A model generated the notes under the pieces. The model was given only the letters and a program-made list of their open reading frames with translations. It had not been told where the DNA came from and searched no databases. Positions 33,501 to 40,950 of a stretch of 64,000 nt of DNA are shown here, in pieces (position 1 is the stretch's first letter; the number at the start of each line of letters is the position of its first letter). This stretch comes from Sipunculus nudus (Eukaryota > Annelida > Sipuncula > Golfingiida > Sipunculidae): positions 12,648,664-12,712,663 of the forward strand of contig CM049315.1 in assembly GCA_026874595.1 (NCBI GenBank), given 5' to 3'. The translations under genes and the position numbers were made by a program.

Positions 33501-36221
33501 TGTACTATTGGGTTCTTTGGATTGTTCGAGAAATGGAAAGTTCTAGGCTTGAGGTGAAAAGGGGCTGTGTAGGTCAGTTGTGGACCTTTTCCGATAATGC
33601 GGCAGTTATAGATTTTCTTCTAAATTTGTGACGGATCTTATATAGTCCTAGATTGCTTTCGGCATTATAACAAGAACTTCACTTTTTGATTACAACGGAT
33701 TGATTTTGTGAATAAACCGGACTGTTATTCTCTGAGAAGATTTATATGAACTGTTCATCTGGGTTGTACGTTATAAAGGACTTGTTACCGCTGTGACAGT
33801 GGTGGTATCCAGGTAGTGTACACTTTATTTATATACTTGTATTGATTTGCTGTTGTACTGTTGTTTTACTGTGGAATTGTATTGATTTAGTGTATTGTAA
33901 TGTTAGGATTGTTTTAAGAATAAATTATAATTATTTGTTAACAAAAACCACTGACTTCTTTATTCATTCCCCTAGACATTTCACGCTTCCTAGTGTTACA
34001 GAATCTGATTTTTTTATCTCCATTACGAAATTTATGTTCGTCAAGACAACGTGATCTGTTGATATTAGGTTTCGTAATAATGGTAAGAATGATAAATTCA
34101 AGAAACATGCCGAGGGGTTTACCAATGTGCTGGGTTAAAACGGAACCTTTCTCGCTCATGTTTAGTATTATTAGTAAGTACACAAAATGCTAACGATTGG
34201 TCTGGTTTATGTTGATTAACAGTGTACCTGTAGGCCATGAAGCGTTGTAGGAAATGACGAAAATATTTGCATCTTCATAAGGCCTTATAATGCGTTCCTA
34301 AGACTTAGATGTAAAGACACTCTGGCGCCAGTTATCTGGTCGTAATATGTAATATGACGCTACTCTCGAGTGTATGTATGGCCTGATCAAAATGGTTTCC
34401 GGGTTCACTTGAAATCCGCAGGCTTGCTGCTCAACTGACTAGTCAAAGAGTGAGTTCAGTTTTGAAGTCCGCACAAAGAATAATATGGGCTAGATATGGC
34501 CATGTCACGCCTGCTGATTTAATCAATAGTTCAGTTTGACATATATGCCTCATATATGGCCCATTAGAGATGGCCCGTGTGAATGGGGTGGGCGGAACAT
34601 TTGGTTGGGAAGGGGCAATTTTTTTTTTTCATTTTGATTTTATGTTTCTATTGGTATACATATATACGATTTTATCTAAAATGGCTGTAAACTAAAGTCC
34701 CGCGGAAAGTGCCATATTCAGTGTTTTCTTATGTAGCTGACGTGACCTTGCCGGAATACTTTCCATATTAGTGATTGGATCGGTTTCCTTGTTCACCTGT
34801 ATGACCATAAGAAGGTTGAGATCGGAATAAAGAGAACAAGTGTAACTAATACTCAGTACTTGCGTGTGCAAACAGTAGGGCTTCTTGTTTTGTCGTCTAC
34901 ATGATTCGCTGAGTGTGACGGGCGGCAACATAGCGGGATTGTAGTCTATGGAGATGTGCTGGATGGTAAAGGAATTAAACAGCTATCACTGCATTACATA
35001 TTCTAATTAAATAAATATTAAATATATTTGTATCTCTTTTTAATGGAACGTTTATATATTTATGTACTACACGTTTCTTTTTTTTCAGTGAAAGTTCAGA
35101 ACCTTCACAAGTGGGCGTTGTATCTTTTCGCCAACAGCATCAACCGTAGCGACTGTAGACTGAAAGGAAAAGCGTGTCTTCGCGTCAAACACAGAGTTAG
35201 TCACTAGTTACTGATGAAGGGCAATAATTGATATGTTATTTAATTGTATCAGATAGTAAAATTATCACTGCATTGTCGCCACTATACATAAATTCTTACT
35301 GATAAGTTCCCTGCGATCAGTATCATACATATAAATCTACAAATCTCTAAAACTGCCTATTATATACATAATTATCTCCAGCTTATTGGACTCTCGCACA
35401 AAAAAATGAATTCTGTAATTTTTTGGTAGATATTATTTAAAGAAGGAGGATTTAATTCTGATACCTTTTAACACTGTTTTGATAACAACAGCAAGAAATT
35501 AATTAAGTATATACTTTAACTGTTGTTTATACTTAAAAAGTATTCTTTCAGCGGCCACAATGTACTGGTTCCTACGGGACGATGGGTTTCCATGCGTTGA
35601 AGCCGTCACGTGACACCATGTACTATGTGCAGAATATTCCAAACCAGTGCAGTAAGTGAGAAGTTCCAAAAGTAATATGTTAAATGTAATATACACAGGG
35701 CCAGCGCTATAAAAAATGTATACTATAGTAGTATATTAGGAACAGAATTATTCTCTTCTAGAACAGTAAGTGGGATGGTCTGTTTACATCCGTTCTGGTA
35801 CAGAGTTAAGAATCAGACCAGCGAGAGTGGGTGTCTCAGGCCAATTAGAGCGGCTGTCACATGTTTAAAATTGAGACTGGATTTACAATGCGATACCACG
35901 CTCTCATTGGTCTGATTACATTTCTTTGTTCTGTGTCCATCCTGGTGCTCATGCCCAGAGAACCTTGTCATACAAAGCAGCGGTTACATGGTAGGATGTC
36001 TAGTACGACTGCTGTGTATAACCGCTGGTTAAGGAGGGTGTTCACTCGCGTCAATAGTCAGTGGTTATATTGATCTTTAAATATGAATGTTGCAAAATAC
36101 GCACATCATTAACTTTGTTTTCACTTGTATCATTTCAGAACGTGAACGCACACCTGACACTCTGAGGTTCAAGGGAAATCACTTCTATTATCTTACAAGA
36201 TATCTTTTCCGCCAACAATAA
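17053..36221 (+). CDS. secreted lipase, pancreatic-lipase/phospholipase A1 family (8 exons)
   Basis: Eight exons with GT-AG borders and matching phases join to 939 bases, 312 residues plus stop: 17053-17116, 21277-21310, 21692-21839, 26980-27217, 29149-29313, 35089-35195, 35552-35651, 36139-36221. The product should be a secreted alpha/beta-hydrolase acting on acylglycerols or phospholipids. It has a signal peptide (1 to about 20), a YFVIHGW strand at 60-66, the nucleophile Ser139 in HVIGFSLGG, Asp164 in ITGLDTP, and His223 in NLHKW. LDPGDATFVDTIRT and GHADFW are family hallmarks. Between GHADF and the histidine only about a dozen residues remain, so the lid is very short, as in phospholipases A1; there is no PLAT domain. 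GFSLG replaces the usual GHSLG, and GLDTP replaces GLDPA. The exact exon 3 acceptor and the last exon are the least certain parts. Confidence 0.88.
17530..19767 (+). mobile_element. satellite-bearing element I in lipase intron 1, about 340-bp units in dimers
   Basis: The palindrome GGTGGCGCCACC (with small variants) recurs at about 17719, 18053, 18398, 18735, 19081 and 19418, 334-346 bases apart. Neighbouring units alternate between two types, one with TTTACTTTTCTTGGGG and one with TTTTGACTACTCTGGGG before CCCCATAGCTCGAAGG, so the true period is a dimer of about 680 bases. The array ends at 19680-19767 in GACGG/GACAG repeats, then an imperfect hairpin AGCTCAGATGAC...GTCAGCTGAGCT and AAAAA. 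This layout (core repeats, ACGG-type microsatellite, terminal hairpin) matches the bivalve pearl/Helentron-associated elements as I know them. ORFs inside are artefacts. Confidence 0.8.
19768..20830 (+). mobile_element. satellite-bearing element II, joined directly to element I
   Basis: Three more units (palindromes near 19771, 20108, 20445, exactly 337 apart) form a more diverged subfamily with GTGATCAATGCAATAG and CATAGCTCAGAGGTTATGG. They end at 20712-20830 in a longer GACAGACGG microsatellite and the same hairpin plus AAAAA. The element begins at the palindrome immediately after the poly-A of element I, so two elements stand head to tail. Confidence 0.78.
20831..21276. other. lipase intron 1, 3' part
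   Basis: AT-rich sequence without repeats or coding signals that I can recognise; ends in the acceptor TTTAATTCAG. Confidence 0.5.
21277..21310 (+). CDS. lipase exon 2 (34-base microexon)
   Basis: Coding GNTVKYSLYYR between acceptor TTAATTCAG and donor GTAAGT. It continues phase 1 from exon 1 and leaves phase 2. The KYSLYYR text resembles the first beta strand (such as FLLYTR) of pancreatic-type lipases. Confidence 0.78.
21692..21839 (+). CDS. lipase exon 3
   Basis: Codes residues 33-82 including STTTYFVIHGWK and GMSSILKELIP, the HGW strand and oxyanion-hole region of the lipase fold. The acceptor is either 21690-21691 or 21696-21697; both keep the frame and differ by two residues. The donor is CCG/GTAAAG, phase 0. 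Confidence 0.85.
22000..22330 (-). mobile_element. tRNA-like SINE fragment
   Basis: The reverse complement begins GGTGGTTGAGTGGTTAGCG, which fits a polymerase III A box, followed by a tRNA-like arm with GGTTTCGAGTT as a weak B box. Further in, the GGGGAGACCGG...TATCACACAATCTGTC stretch resembles 31590-31690, so it belongs to a repeat family. Ends not defined. Confidence 0.45.
22457..22560. repeat. CA/TA microsatellite
   Basis: A short CACACA segment runs into about 70 bases of pure TA inside lipase intron 3. Confidence 0.95.
23180..24031 (-). mobile_element. solo LTR-like element, copy 1
   Basis: The reverse complement starts TGTTACAG and ends CCGTAACA, and is flanked by GGTT on both sides (23176-23179 and 24032-24035), a 4-bp target duplication. 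It matches 33298-34079 and 36814-37588 in the opposite orientation. TG...CA ends with a 6-base inverted repeat, a length near 850 bases, an AATAAA in element orientation and no coding capacity fit a solo LTR. It sits in lipase intron 3. Confidence 0.8.
24600..25440 (+). repeat. minisatellite with about 40-bp monomers
   Basis: The phrases TTCCTCTCTCTTG, ATACAATGTACTATTATGTC and CTCTAAATTCCTCT alternate at about 40 bases, with an 80-base dimer most regular between 24870 and 25440. The repeat keeps frames open and creates spurious ORFs with repeated YYYVTLNSSHWIQCTIM. The same repeat resumes at 26210-26560. Confidence 0.8.
25444..25735. mobile_element. hairpin (foldback) element inserted in the 40-bp minisatellite
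   Basis: The outer ends are inverted copies built on GGAATGCG and TGATGCGGA (left near 25458-25485, right near 25690-25720). A second inverted pair, ATCCGGCATGCGGAATGCG, lies inside (left near 25487, right near 25615-25643). The whole 290 bases could fold into one long imperfect hairpin. GGAATGCG is itself tandemly repeated. It is bounded by minisatellite sequence; a clear target duplication was not found. Confidence 0.65.
25830..26209. other. unique intronic segment
   Basis: Between the two minisatellite blocks; no ORF or repeat recognised. Confidence 0.4.
26210..26560 (+). repeat. 40-bp minisatellite, second block
   Basis: The same TTCCTCTCTCTTGATACAATGTA-type monomers as 24600-25440, more diverged toward the right end. 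Confidence 0.7.
26980..27217 (+). CDS. lipase exon 4 (nucleophile exon)
   Basis: The acceptor TGCTCGCTTGCAG follows a pyrimidine tract; the exon codes residues 83-161 in phase 0 with PIFMVDWNEW and the nucleophile motif HVIGFSLGGKVS. It contains a Cys near the usual substrate-side loop (YPSACSST) and ends ITG at donor ACAG/GTATGG, phase 1. Confidence 0.92.
27551..27594. repeat. TA microsatellite
   Basis: About 20 TA units in lipase intron 4; a TG run follows at 27686-27722. Confidence 0.9.
27783..27966. mobile_element. pogo/Tigger-type MITE
   Basis: The ends are inverted: CAGTGAAACCTCGTCGTTTC at the left matches the reverse complement of the right end, CAACGAGGTTTCACTG, with few changes. 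CAGTG...AACCTCG termini are typical of pogo/Tigger DNA transposons. The 184-base element has no coding capacity. TA follows the right end, but AT precedes the left end, so the expected TA duplication is not intact. Confidence 0.78.
28425..28712 (+). repeat. 28-bp minisatellite with a built-in hairpin
   Basis: About ten units of GATTACTCGAGGCCGAGTAT plus TTGTAGTC. Each ancestral unit contains the inverted pair ATTACTCG/CGAGTAAT around AGGC. Middle units show ACTTGAGG, the outer ones ACTCGAGG. It lies in lipase intron 4. Confidence 0.88.
29149..29313 (+). CDS. lipase exon 5 (catalytic aspartate exon)
   Basis: Acceptor TATATATTACAG, phase 1 entry. Codes GLDTPLY with Asp164, then LDPGDATFVDTIRT and GHADFW, hallmarks of the family between the Asp and His. 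Donor AACG/GTACGA, phase 1. Confidence 0.92.
29410..29690 (+). mobile_element. tRNA-like SINE, two tandem modules
   Basis: Two modules about 160 bases apart share ATATAAAGGGGACCGAA, a TAGCGAAGAGGTTGGAACGCC-like A box and CGACAT(T/A)GG(T/C)TCGAATC B box. A G-run near 29538 separates them. The cores read as degenerate tRNA sequences, pointing to a dimeric tRNA-derived SINE in intron 5. Confidence 0.6.
29940..30190 (-). mobile_element. tRNA-derived SINE
   Basis: The reverse complement starts GGCTCCTGTGGTTGATAGAG and includes GAGTTCAAATCTCAGCC and the closing GGAGCC, giving a tRNA-like cloverleaf with A and B boxes. A body of about 170 bases follows. The anticodon arm pairs poorly, so a SINE head is more likely than a working tRNA. 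Confidence 0.55.
31590..31690 (+). mobile_element. SINE-body fragment related to 22000-22330
   Basis: GGGAGACCGACCAAGTCTAT, then ACACACTATGTCTCC, resembles the forward sequence near 22075-22125. Only the body is recognisable. Confidence 0.35.
31780..32804 (+). mobile_element. interspersed repeat ending in CCCGGTATACCGGG-TTTATCAGCTAG (copy 2)
   Basis: Inverted relative to 7701-8650 and similar along its length: shared blocks include TATAAAAGGAATTC at the start, CATATGAATAACGCTTGCTTTC, GGGATACGGACCCACTGC and the terminal palindrome. No domain in its ORFs. It lies in lipase intron 5. Confidence 0.7.
33298..34079 (+). mobile_element. solo LTR-like element, copy 2
   Basis: Starts TGTTACATATG and ends TTTCGTAATA, with the first 35 bases partly duplicated. 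Flanks are ATGC and ATGG, so the 4-bp duplication has one mismatch. Contains the family core: GTGACAGTGGTGGTATCCAG, AGAATAAA and TTCATTCCCCTAGACATTTC. Confidence 0.78.
34080..35088. other. lipase intron 5, 3' part
   Basis: No repeat or coding signal recognised apart from the acceptor tract TTTCTTTTTTTTCAG at 35074-35088. Confidence 0.4.
35089..35195 (+). CDS. lipase exon 6 (catalytic histidine exon)
   Basis: Codes VKVQNLHKWALYLFANSI and a Cys-containing stretch. His223 of NLHKW aligns with the catalytic His of CNHLRSYKYYTDSI-type sequences in pancreatic lipases. The donor is CACAGA/GTTAGT, phase 0. Confidence 0.88.
35552..35651 (+). CDS. lipase exon 7
   Basis: Acceptor TATTCTTTCAG. Codes RPQCTGSYGTMGFHALKPSR and more, with the MGFHA text typical of the C-terminal end of the lipase domain. 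The donor is TGCA/GTAAGT, a strong site; reading through it would give a stop three codons later, so a shorter isoform is conceivable. Confidence 0.85.
36139..36221 (+). CDS. lipase exon 8 (terminal)
   Basis: Acceptor CATTTCAG and phase 1 entry, coding KRERTPDTLRFKGNHFYYLT and ending in TAA at 36219. It is supported only by splice sites and frame; the residues are not a family hallmark. A candidate AATAAA follows at 36462. Confidence 0.6.
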
Positions 36222-36619
36222 CGCGACACTTATCGGCGAGGATTGACCCTGATGTATGACATTGGAACTGGATGTTGTTTTCCCACTGTTAGACCAACAA
36301 CAACAACAACAACAACAACATTCAACAAAGATTTTGATATTTGTTATTGATATGAACTTGACTTCTCTGTAGTTATCTGCACACTTCTTCTACAACAGTC
36401 AAGATGATATGATAAAATATAAGTTATTTCCCTCTAATGCCATATTAAAAATGAAAGACAAAATAAAGGCCTCGGTAGCAGAAAGACTATCTAAACTATT
36501 TTTGCATCGGCAGAGCGATGCCCTCTTTTCTCGATACCGTTCATGTTTGACATTGGAATTACTGATCGATTTTCAAAGATTTTGTATCAGTGATATAATC
36601 AAGTCCACACTATCCCATT

Positions 36620-36770
36620 CTGAGTATAAGTCCAAGTCCAGGCCACATGAGTCCGAGTCCAAGTCTGAGTCCTTCAAGTTCGATTCCAAGTCCACCTTCC
36701 GAGTCCGAGTCATTTGGAACCCAAGTCAAAGTCCAAGTCCGAGTCCAGTCCTAATCACCTTATTAAAATA
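36620..36770 (+). repeat. degenerate GAGTCCAAGTC minisatellite
   Basis: Repeats of GAGTCC, AAGTCC and CGAGTCCGAGT, an unordered relative of the 33-bp array at 37785. The solo LTR copy 3 stands between the two blocks. Confidence 0.7.
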
Positions 36771-36813
36771 AATAGAAACAGGAAATTTGAGAATAACACG
36801 TGTGTTTTCATGT

Positions 36814-37588
36814 TGTTACAGGTATCTCTTTTATGCAGCAGTCTTACGTGTGTCTGTGTAGCGCTAGCATTGTCCGTAGCCATGGGAGACGCGCGAGCTG
36901 GCCCGGCCCACGTGCGGGATCTGGCGTGTAAAAACACAGCGTTCTTTGTTCTAGTATGTTCTTTGGGCGCGTGTATTATGTATTGTTGGGTTATTTTGGA
37001 TTGTTCGTGAAATGGAAAGTTCTCGGAGGAAATGGAGGAGAAAAGTTATGAATGAGGGGTTGTGTTTAGAGCCGAGAGGGGGAGAGAGAGAGACAAATAT
37101 TCCAACGGACACGAAAGAGTGTGAATCAGTTTTTGACCTGTCCGATAATTGCAGTAGTGTCACGGATTCTACGAACTCTATAGTGCGGCCTGTCTCCAGT
37201 TTGCTTCGGGATTTTTACAAGAGCTTTACTTTGTACTTTTTGAACTGTTTACGTGGATTATTGTCGCGGTGACAGTGGTGGTATCCAGGTACTGTACACT
37301 TTATTTATTATACCTTGTAATTGTATTGATTTGCTGTTGTAATGTTGTTATACTGTGAAATTGTACTGATTAAGTGTATTGTAATGTTAGAGTTCTTTTA
37401 AGAATAAACTATTATTATTTGTTAACAAAAAACCACTGACTTCTTTATTCATTCCCCTAGACATTTCACGCTGCCTAGTGTTACAGAATCTGATTTTTAT
37501 TTATCTCCGTAATTTATTTTTAATTATTTATCTCCAATTTTTATTCTCGTCACAACTACATGATCTGTTGTTATTAGGTTCCGTAACA
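36814..37588 (+). mobile_element. solo LTR-like element, copy 3
   Basis: Starts TGTTACAGG and ends TTCCGTAACA; both sides carry ATGT (36810-36813 and 37589-37592), a perfect 4-bp target duplication. Same family as 23180 and 33298. ORFs inside have no domain. Confidence 0.83.
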
Positions 37589-37784
37589 ATGTTAATTTAC
37601 ACATGCTTTTTACTCAAACGTGCAATTAGATTTATGTCTTCATGCAAAGCTAACGCCTGGTTATGTATACCCTTTTTGTAATATTCTGTTTGAAGTTTTC
37701 ATGTGTATATAAATCTTCATAATATTTGAATGAGATTTTCTTTCTCAACTGGCTCGCTAAGGACCGGACATGATATCTCAAGTC

Positions 37785-39205
37785 CTAACCTCCGAGTCCG
37801 AGTACAAGTCCGAGTCCAGGACCCCCGAGCCCAAGTCAAAGTCCGAGTCCAGGACCCCTGAGCCCAAGTCAAAGTCCGCGTTCAAGACCCCCGAGCCCAA
37901 GTCAAAGTCCGCGTCCAGGACCCCCGAGCCCAAGTCAAAGTCCGCGCCCAAGACCCCCGAGCCCAAGTCAAAGTTTGAGTCCAGGACCCCCGAGCCAAAG
38001 TCAAAGTCCGAGTTCAGGACCCCCGAGCCAAAGTCAAAGTCCGAGTCCAGGACCCCCGAGCCCAAGTCAAAGTCCGAGTCCAGGACCCCTGAGCCCAAGT
38101 CCAAGTCCGCCTCCAGGACCCCCGAGCCCAAGTCAAAGTCCGCGTCCAGGTCCCCGAGCGCAAGTCAAAGTCCGAGTCCAGGACCCCCGAGCCCAAGTCA
38201 AATCCCGAGTCCAGGACCCCCGAGCCCAAGTCAAAGTCCGAGTCCAGGACCCCCGAGCCAAAGTCAAAGTCCGAGTCCAGGACCCCCGAGCCCAAGTCAA
38301 AGTCCGAGTCCAGGACCCCCGAGCCCAAGTCAAAGTCCGCGTCCAGGACCCCCGAGCCCAAGTCAAAGTCCGCGTCCAGGACCCCCGAGCCCAAGTCAAA
38401 GTCCGCGTCCAGGACCCCCGAGCCCAAGTCAAAGTCCGAGTCCAGGACCCCCGAGCCCAAGTCAAAGTCCGCGTTCAAGACCCCCGAGCCCAAGTCAAAG
38501 TCCGCGTCCAGGACCCCCGAGCCCAAGTCAAAGTCCGCGCCCAAGACCCCCGAGCCCAAGTCAAAGTTTGAGTCCAGGACCCCCGAGCCAAAGTCAAAGT
38601 CCGAGTTCAGGACCCCCGAGCCAAAGTCAAAGTCCGAGTCCAGGACCCCCGAGCCAAAGTCAAAGTCCGAGTCCAAGACCCCTGAGCCCAAGTCCAAGTC
38701 CGCCTCCAGGACCCCCGAGCCCAAGTCAAAGTCCGCGTCCAGGTCCCCGAGCGCAAGTCAAAGTCCGAGTCCAGGACCCCCGAGCCCAAGTCAAATCCCG
38801 AGTCCAGGACCCCCGAGCCCAAGTCAAAGTCCGAGTCCAGGACCCCCGAGCCAAAGTCAAAGTCAGAGTCCAGGACCCCCGAGCCCAAGTCAAAGTCCGA
38901 GTCCAGGACCCCCGAGCCCAAGTCAAAGTCCGCGTCCAGGTCCCCGAGCGCAAGTCAAAGTCCGAGTCCAGGACCCCCGAGCCCAAGTCAAATCCCGAGT
39001 CCAGGACCCCCGAGCCCAAGTCAAAGTCCGAGTCCAGGACCCCCGAGCCAAAGTCAAAGTCAGAGTCCAGGACCCCCGAGCCCAAGTCAAAGTCCGAGTC
39101 CAGGACCCCCGAGCCCAAGTCAAAGTCCGCGTCCAGGACCCCCGAGTCCAAGTCAAAGTCCGCGTCCAGGACCCCCGAGCCCAAGTCAAAGTCCGAGTTC
39201 CTAAA
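37785..39205 (+). repeat. 33-bp minisatellite with higher-order repeats
   Basis: About 43 units of CCCAAGTCAAAGTCCGAGTC plus CAGGACCCCCGAG, with variants. Since 33 is a multiple of three, long ORFs arise on both strands, the longest 505 codons (37770-39287). A 32-bp variant unit (CGCGTCCAGGTCCCCGAGCG) at 38141, 38734 and 38931 shifts the frame each time, so the apparent protein changes from PEPKSKSESRT to SPSQSPSPGPP to RAQVKVRVQDP. Long blocks repeat at an offset near 593 bases and shorter ones near 197, so whole blocks were duplicated. Confidence 0.92.
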
Positions 39206-39299
39206 AAAAAGTGGACTCGAGTCCGGACTCATGTCCTACACCACTGGTCTGTATAAAATCGTTCGGGTGTACGGTACTTTGTTCTAAATTCTCTGATTA

Positions 39300-40080
39300 A
39301 GTGTCCTGAGGTGTAACGATATCGTGATGTTGATGTAGACCGGTTGATTGTATTACTTTCAATATTTGAGTACCTTTACCGCATGAAGCAGTAATGATTC
39401 ATATCAATGACATTTCAGTATCACGACAACTGCGACGAAACAAACCGGATGAAAAATAAAACCAATGATACAGCGGTTTTGATTTCTTCATTACACTAGA
39501 CATCGTATCCATAGTATTTATATTCCTATTATATTTCTAGAACATACAATATTTTTAAACCCAATACCACTGCTGGAAAGCCAAAATTAGCCAAGATACG
39601 CTTAAATCAATGAAACGGTAGAGTATTTTGTAAGATTTATTTATTTGTTGTTCTCCCTGGATGAAGCTCCTTGGTTCCCAAGTTCAATACCATATCAGTA
39701 TGAATCCTTGAGTGGTCGCATCCACAGTAACGGCGAAAGAACCTATATCCAATCTGCAATTATAGGGAAAAGTCCTTCTAAGCTAGTTCCCAGTTCCAAC
39801 CCCATCTGTTTTTTTTTTGTTTTTTTTTTATTAAAGTGAAGGTTACCGCCTCCATTTTAATACATGATAGCTATCCCTAAATACGAGGTCTGTATGAGGG
39901 CACCCTTAACGGGATAGGCCAATATGCCACTATTCTGTTAGATTCTGTATATTGCAAGTGTAAAAGGAGTCACCCCTGGCCCGCATAGAATACTTGCATT
40001 TACCCATTGATATGCCCTCGGCTCATCCTAGAGAAACTGGTCGTGCTGTTAGCAGAGCATGATACCCCCCTTCCCCATGG
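39300..40080. other. intergenic stretch
   Basis: No domain recognised; a T-rich run at 39809-39830 may be the tail of an old minus-strand retroelement. Confidence 0.35.
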
Positions 40081-40275
40081 CGACGTGACCACCCACTTCC
40101 CCATTAGGCCGCGGCAAGCCCGATATCGGAAAGTAAGGCTATCATTAAACCTCCCCATTGATGTTAAGACTGTGGGTGAAAGTCCGGAATGGCCATATCT
40201 TAAAGTGTCAAATGCAAATGCGAACGCACACCTCCTAGGGTACCGGCTTAGAAACACTAACCACTCGACCAGTTG
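40080..40275 (-). mobile_element. tRNA-like SINE fragment
   Basis: The reverse complement begins AACTGGTCGAGTGGTTAGTG, a good A box, followed by GGTGTGCGTTCGCATTTGC as a decayed B box. The rest is diverged. Confidence 0.4.
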
Positions 40276-40844
40276 AAGTTAAAGGGAGGTTAAGGTATTA
40301 TCCATGTCTGTCCGTTCGTCTGTCTTTGTCTACCTGCCTGTCGATTTGTTTGTTGGGGTAATTTTTGTGTGTTCATACATCTGTCTCGAGCAAAAGGGGC
40401 TGCCACCGATGTTTGCATCAAATTGAAACATATGCAAGACCAATTAAAAAAGTGAACGCCCTGGGGTGGGTTCGGTCTTTAGTCAAGTGAAAAATTGATT
40501 ACATGTATTAATTCAATTGGAATGAAGTTTTCCGGCTCAATATTCAAGAATGGTTGAGATGAATTTCACAAGATTATTTATCAGTTTGGACCTGCATAAT
40601 AAAATCTTAATATTTTCATTGACAAATCCCGGTACGAAATTACAATTAATTCAACCTTATTTTATCGCCATGTTAGCATTATAAGGATAGGTCCATGGTT
40701 TGTTTATTCAGTTAGCATGACTTTGAATATCGACTCCACGTTCATTGGTTCTACCGCCCCAACATCCAGTCCTGCAGTTTATCCGGGCGCCTGTATTTAC
40801 CAGGTAAAAGACATCAAACAAATTAAATGCTGGTGAACACATGC

Positions 40845-40861
40845 ATATATATATATATACA

Positions 40862-40949
<88 letters not shown>

Positions 40950-40950
40950 G
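40845..40950. repeat. AC/AT compound microsatellite
   Basis: TA, then about 40 bases of CA, then about 50 bases of TA. Produces spurious ORFs of Tyr-Ile or Thr-His repeats. Confidence 0.95.

Noticed and set aside
37770..39287. Large Ser/Pro/Arg-rich protein of 505 residues
   Set aside because: The ORF follows from a 33-bp repeat that is open on both strands and changes reading frame at 32-bp units; no start context, domain or codon signature supports a gene.
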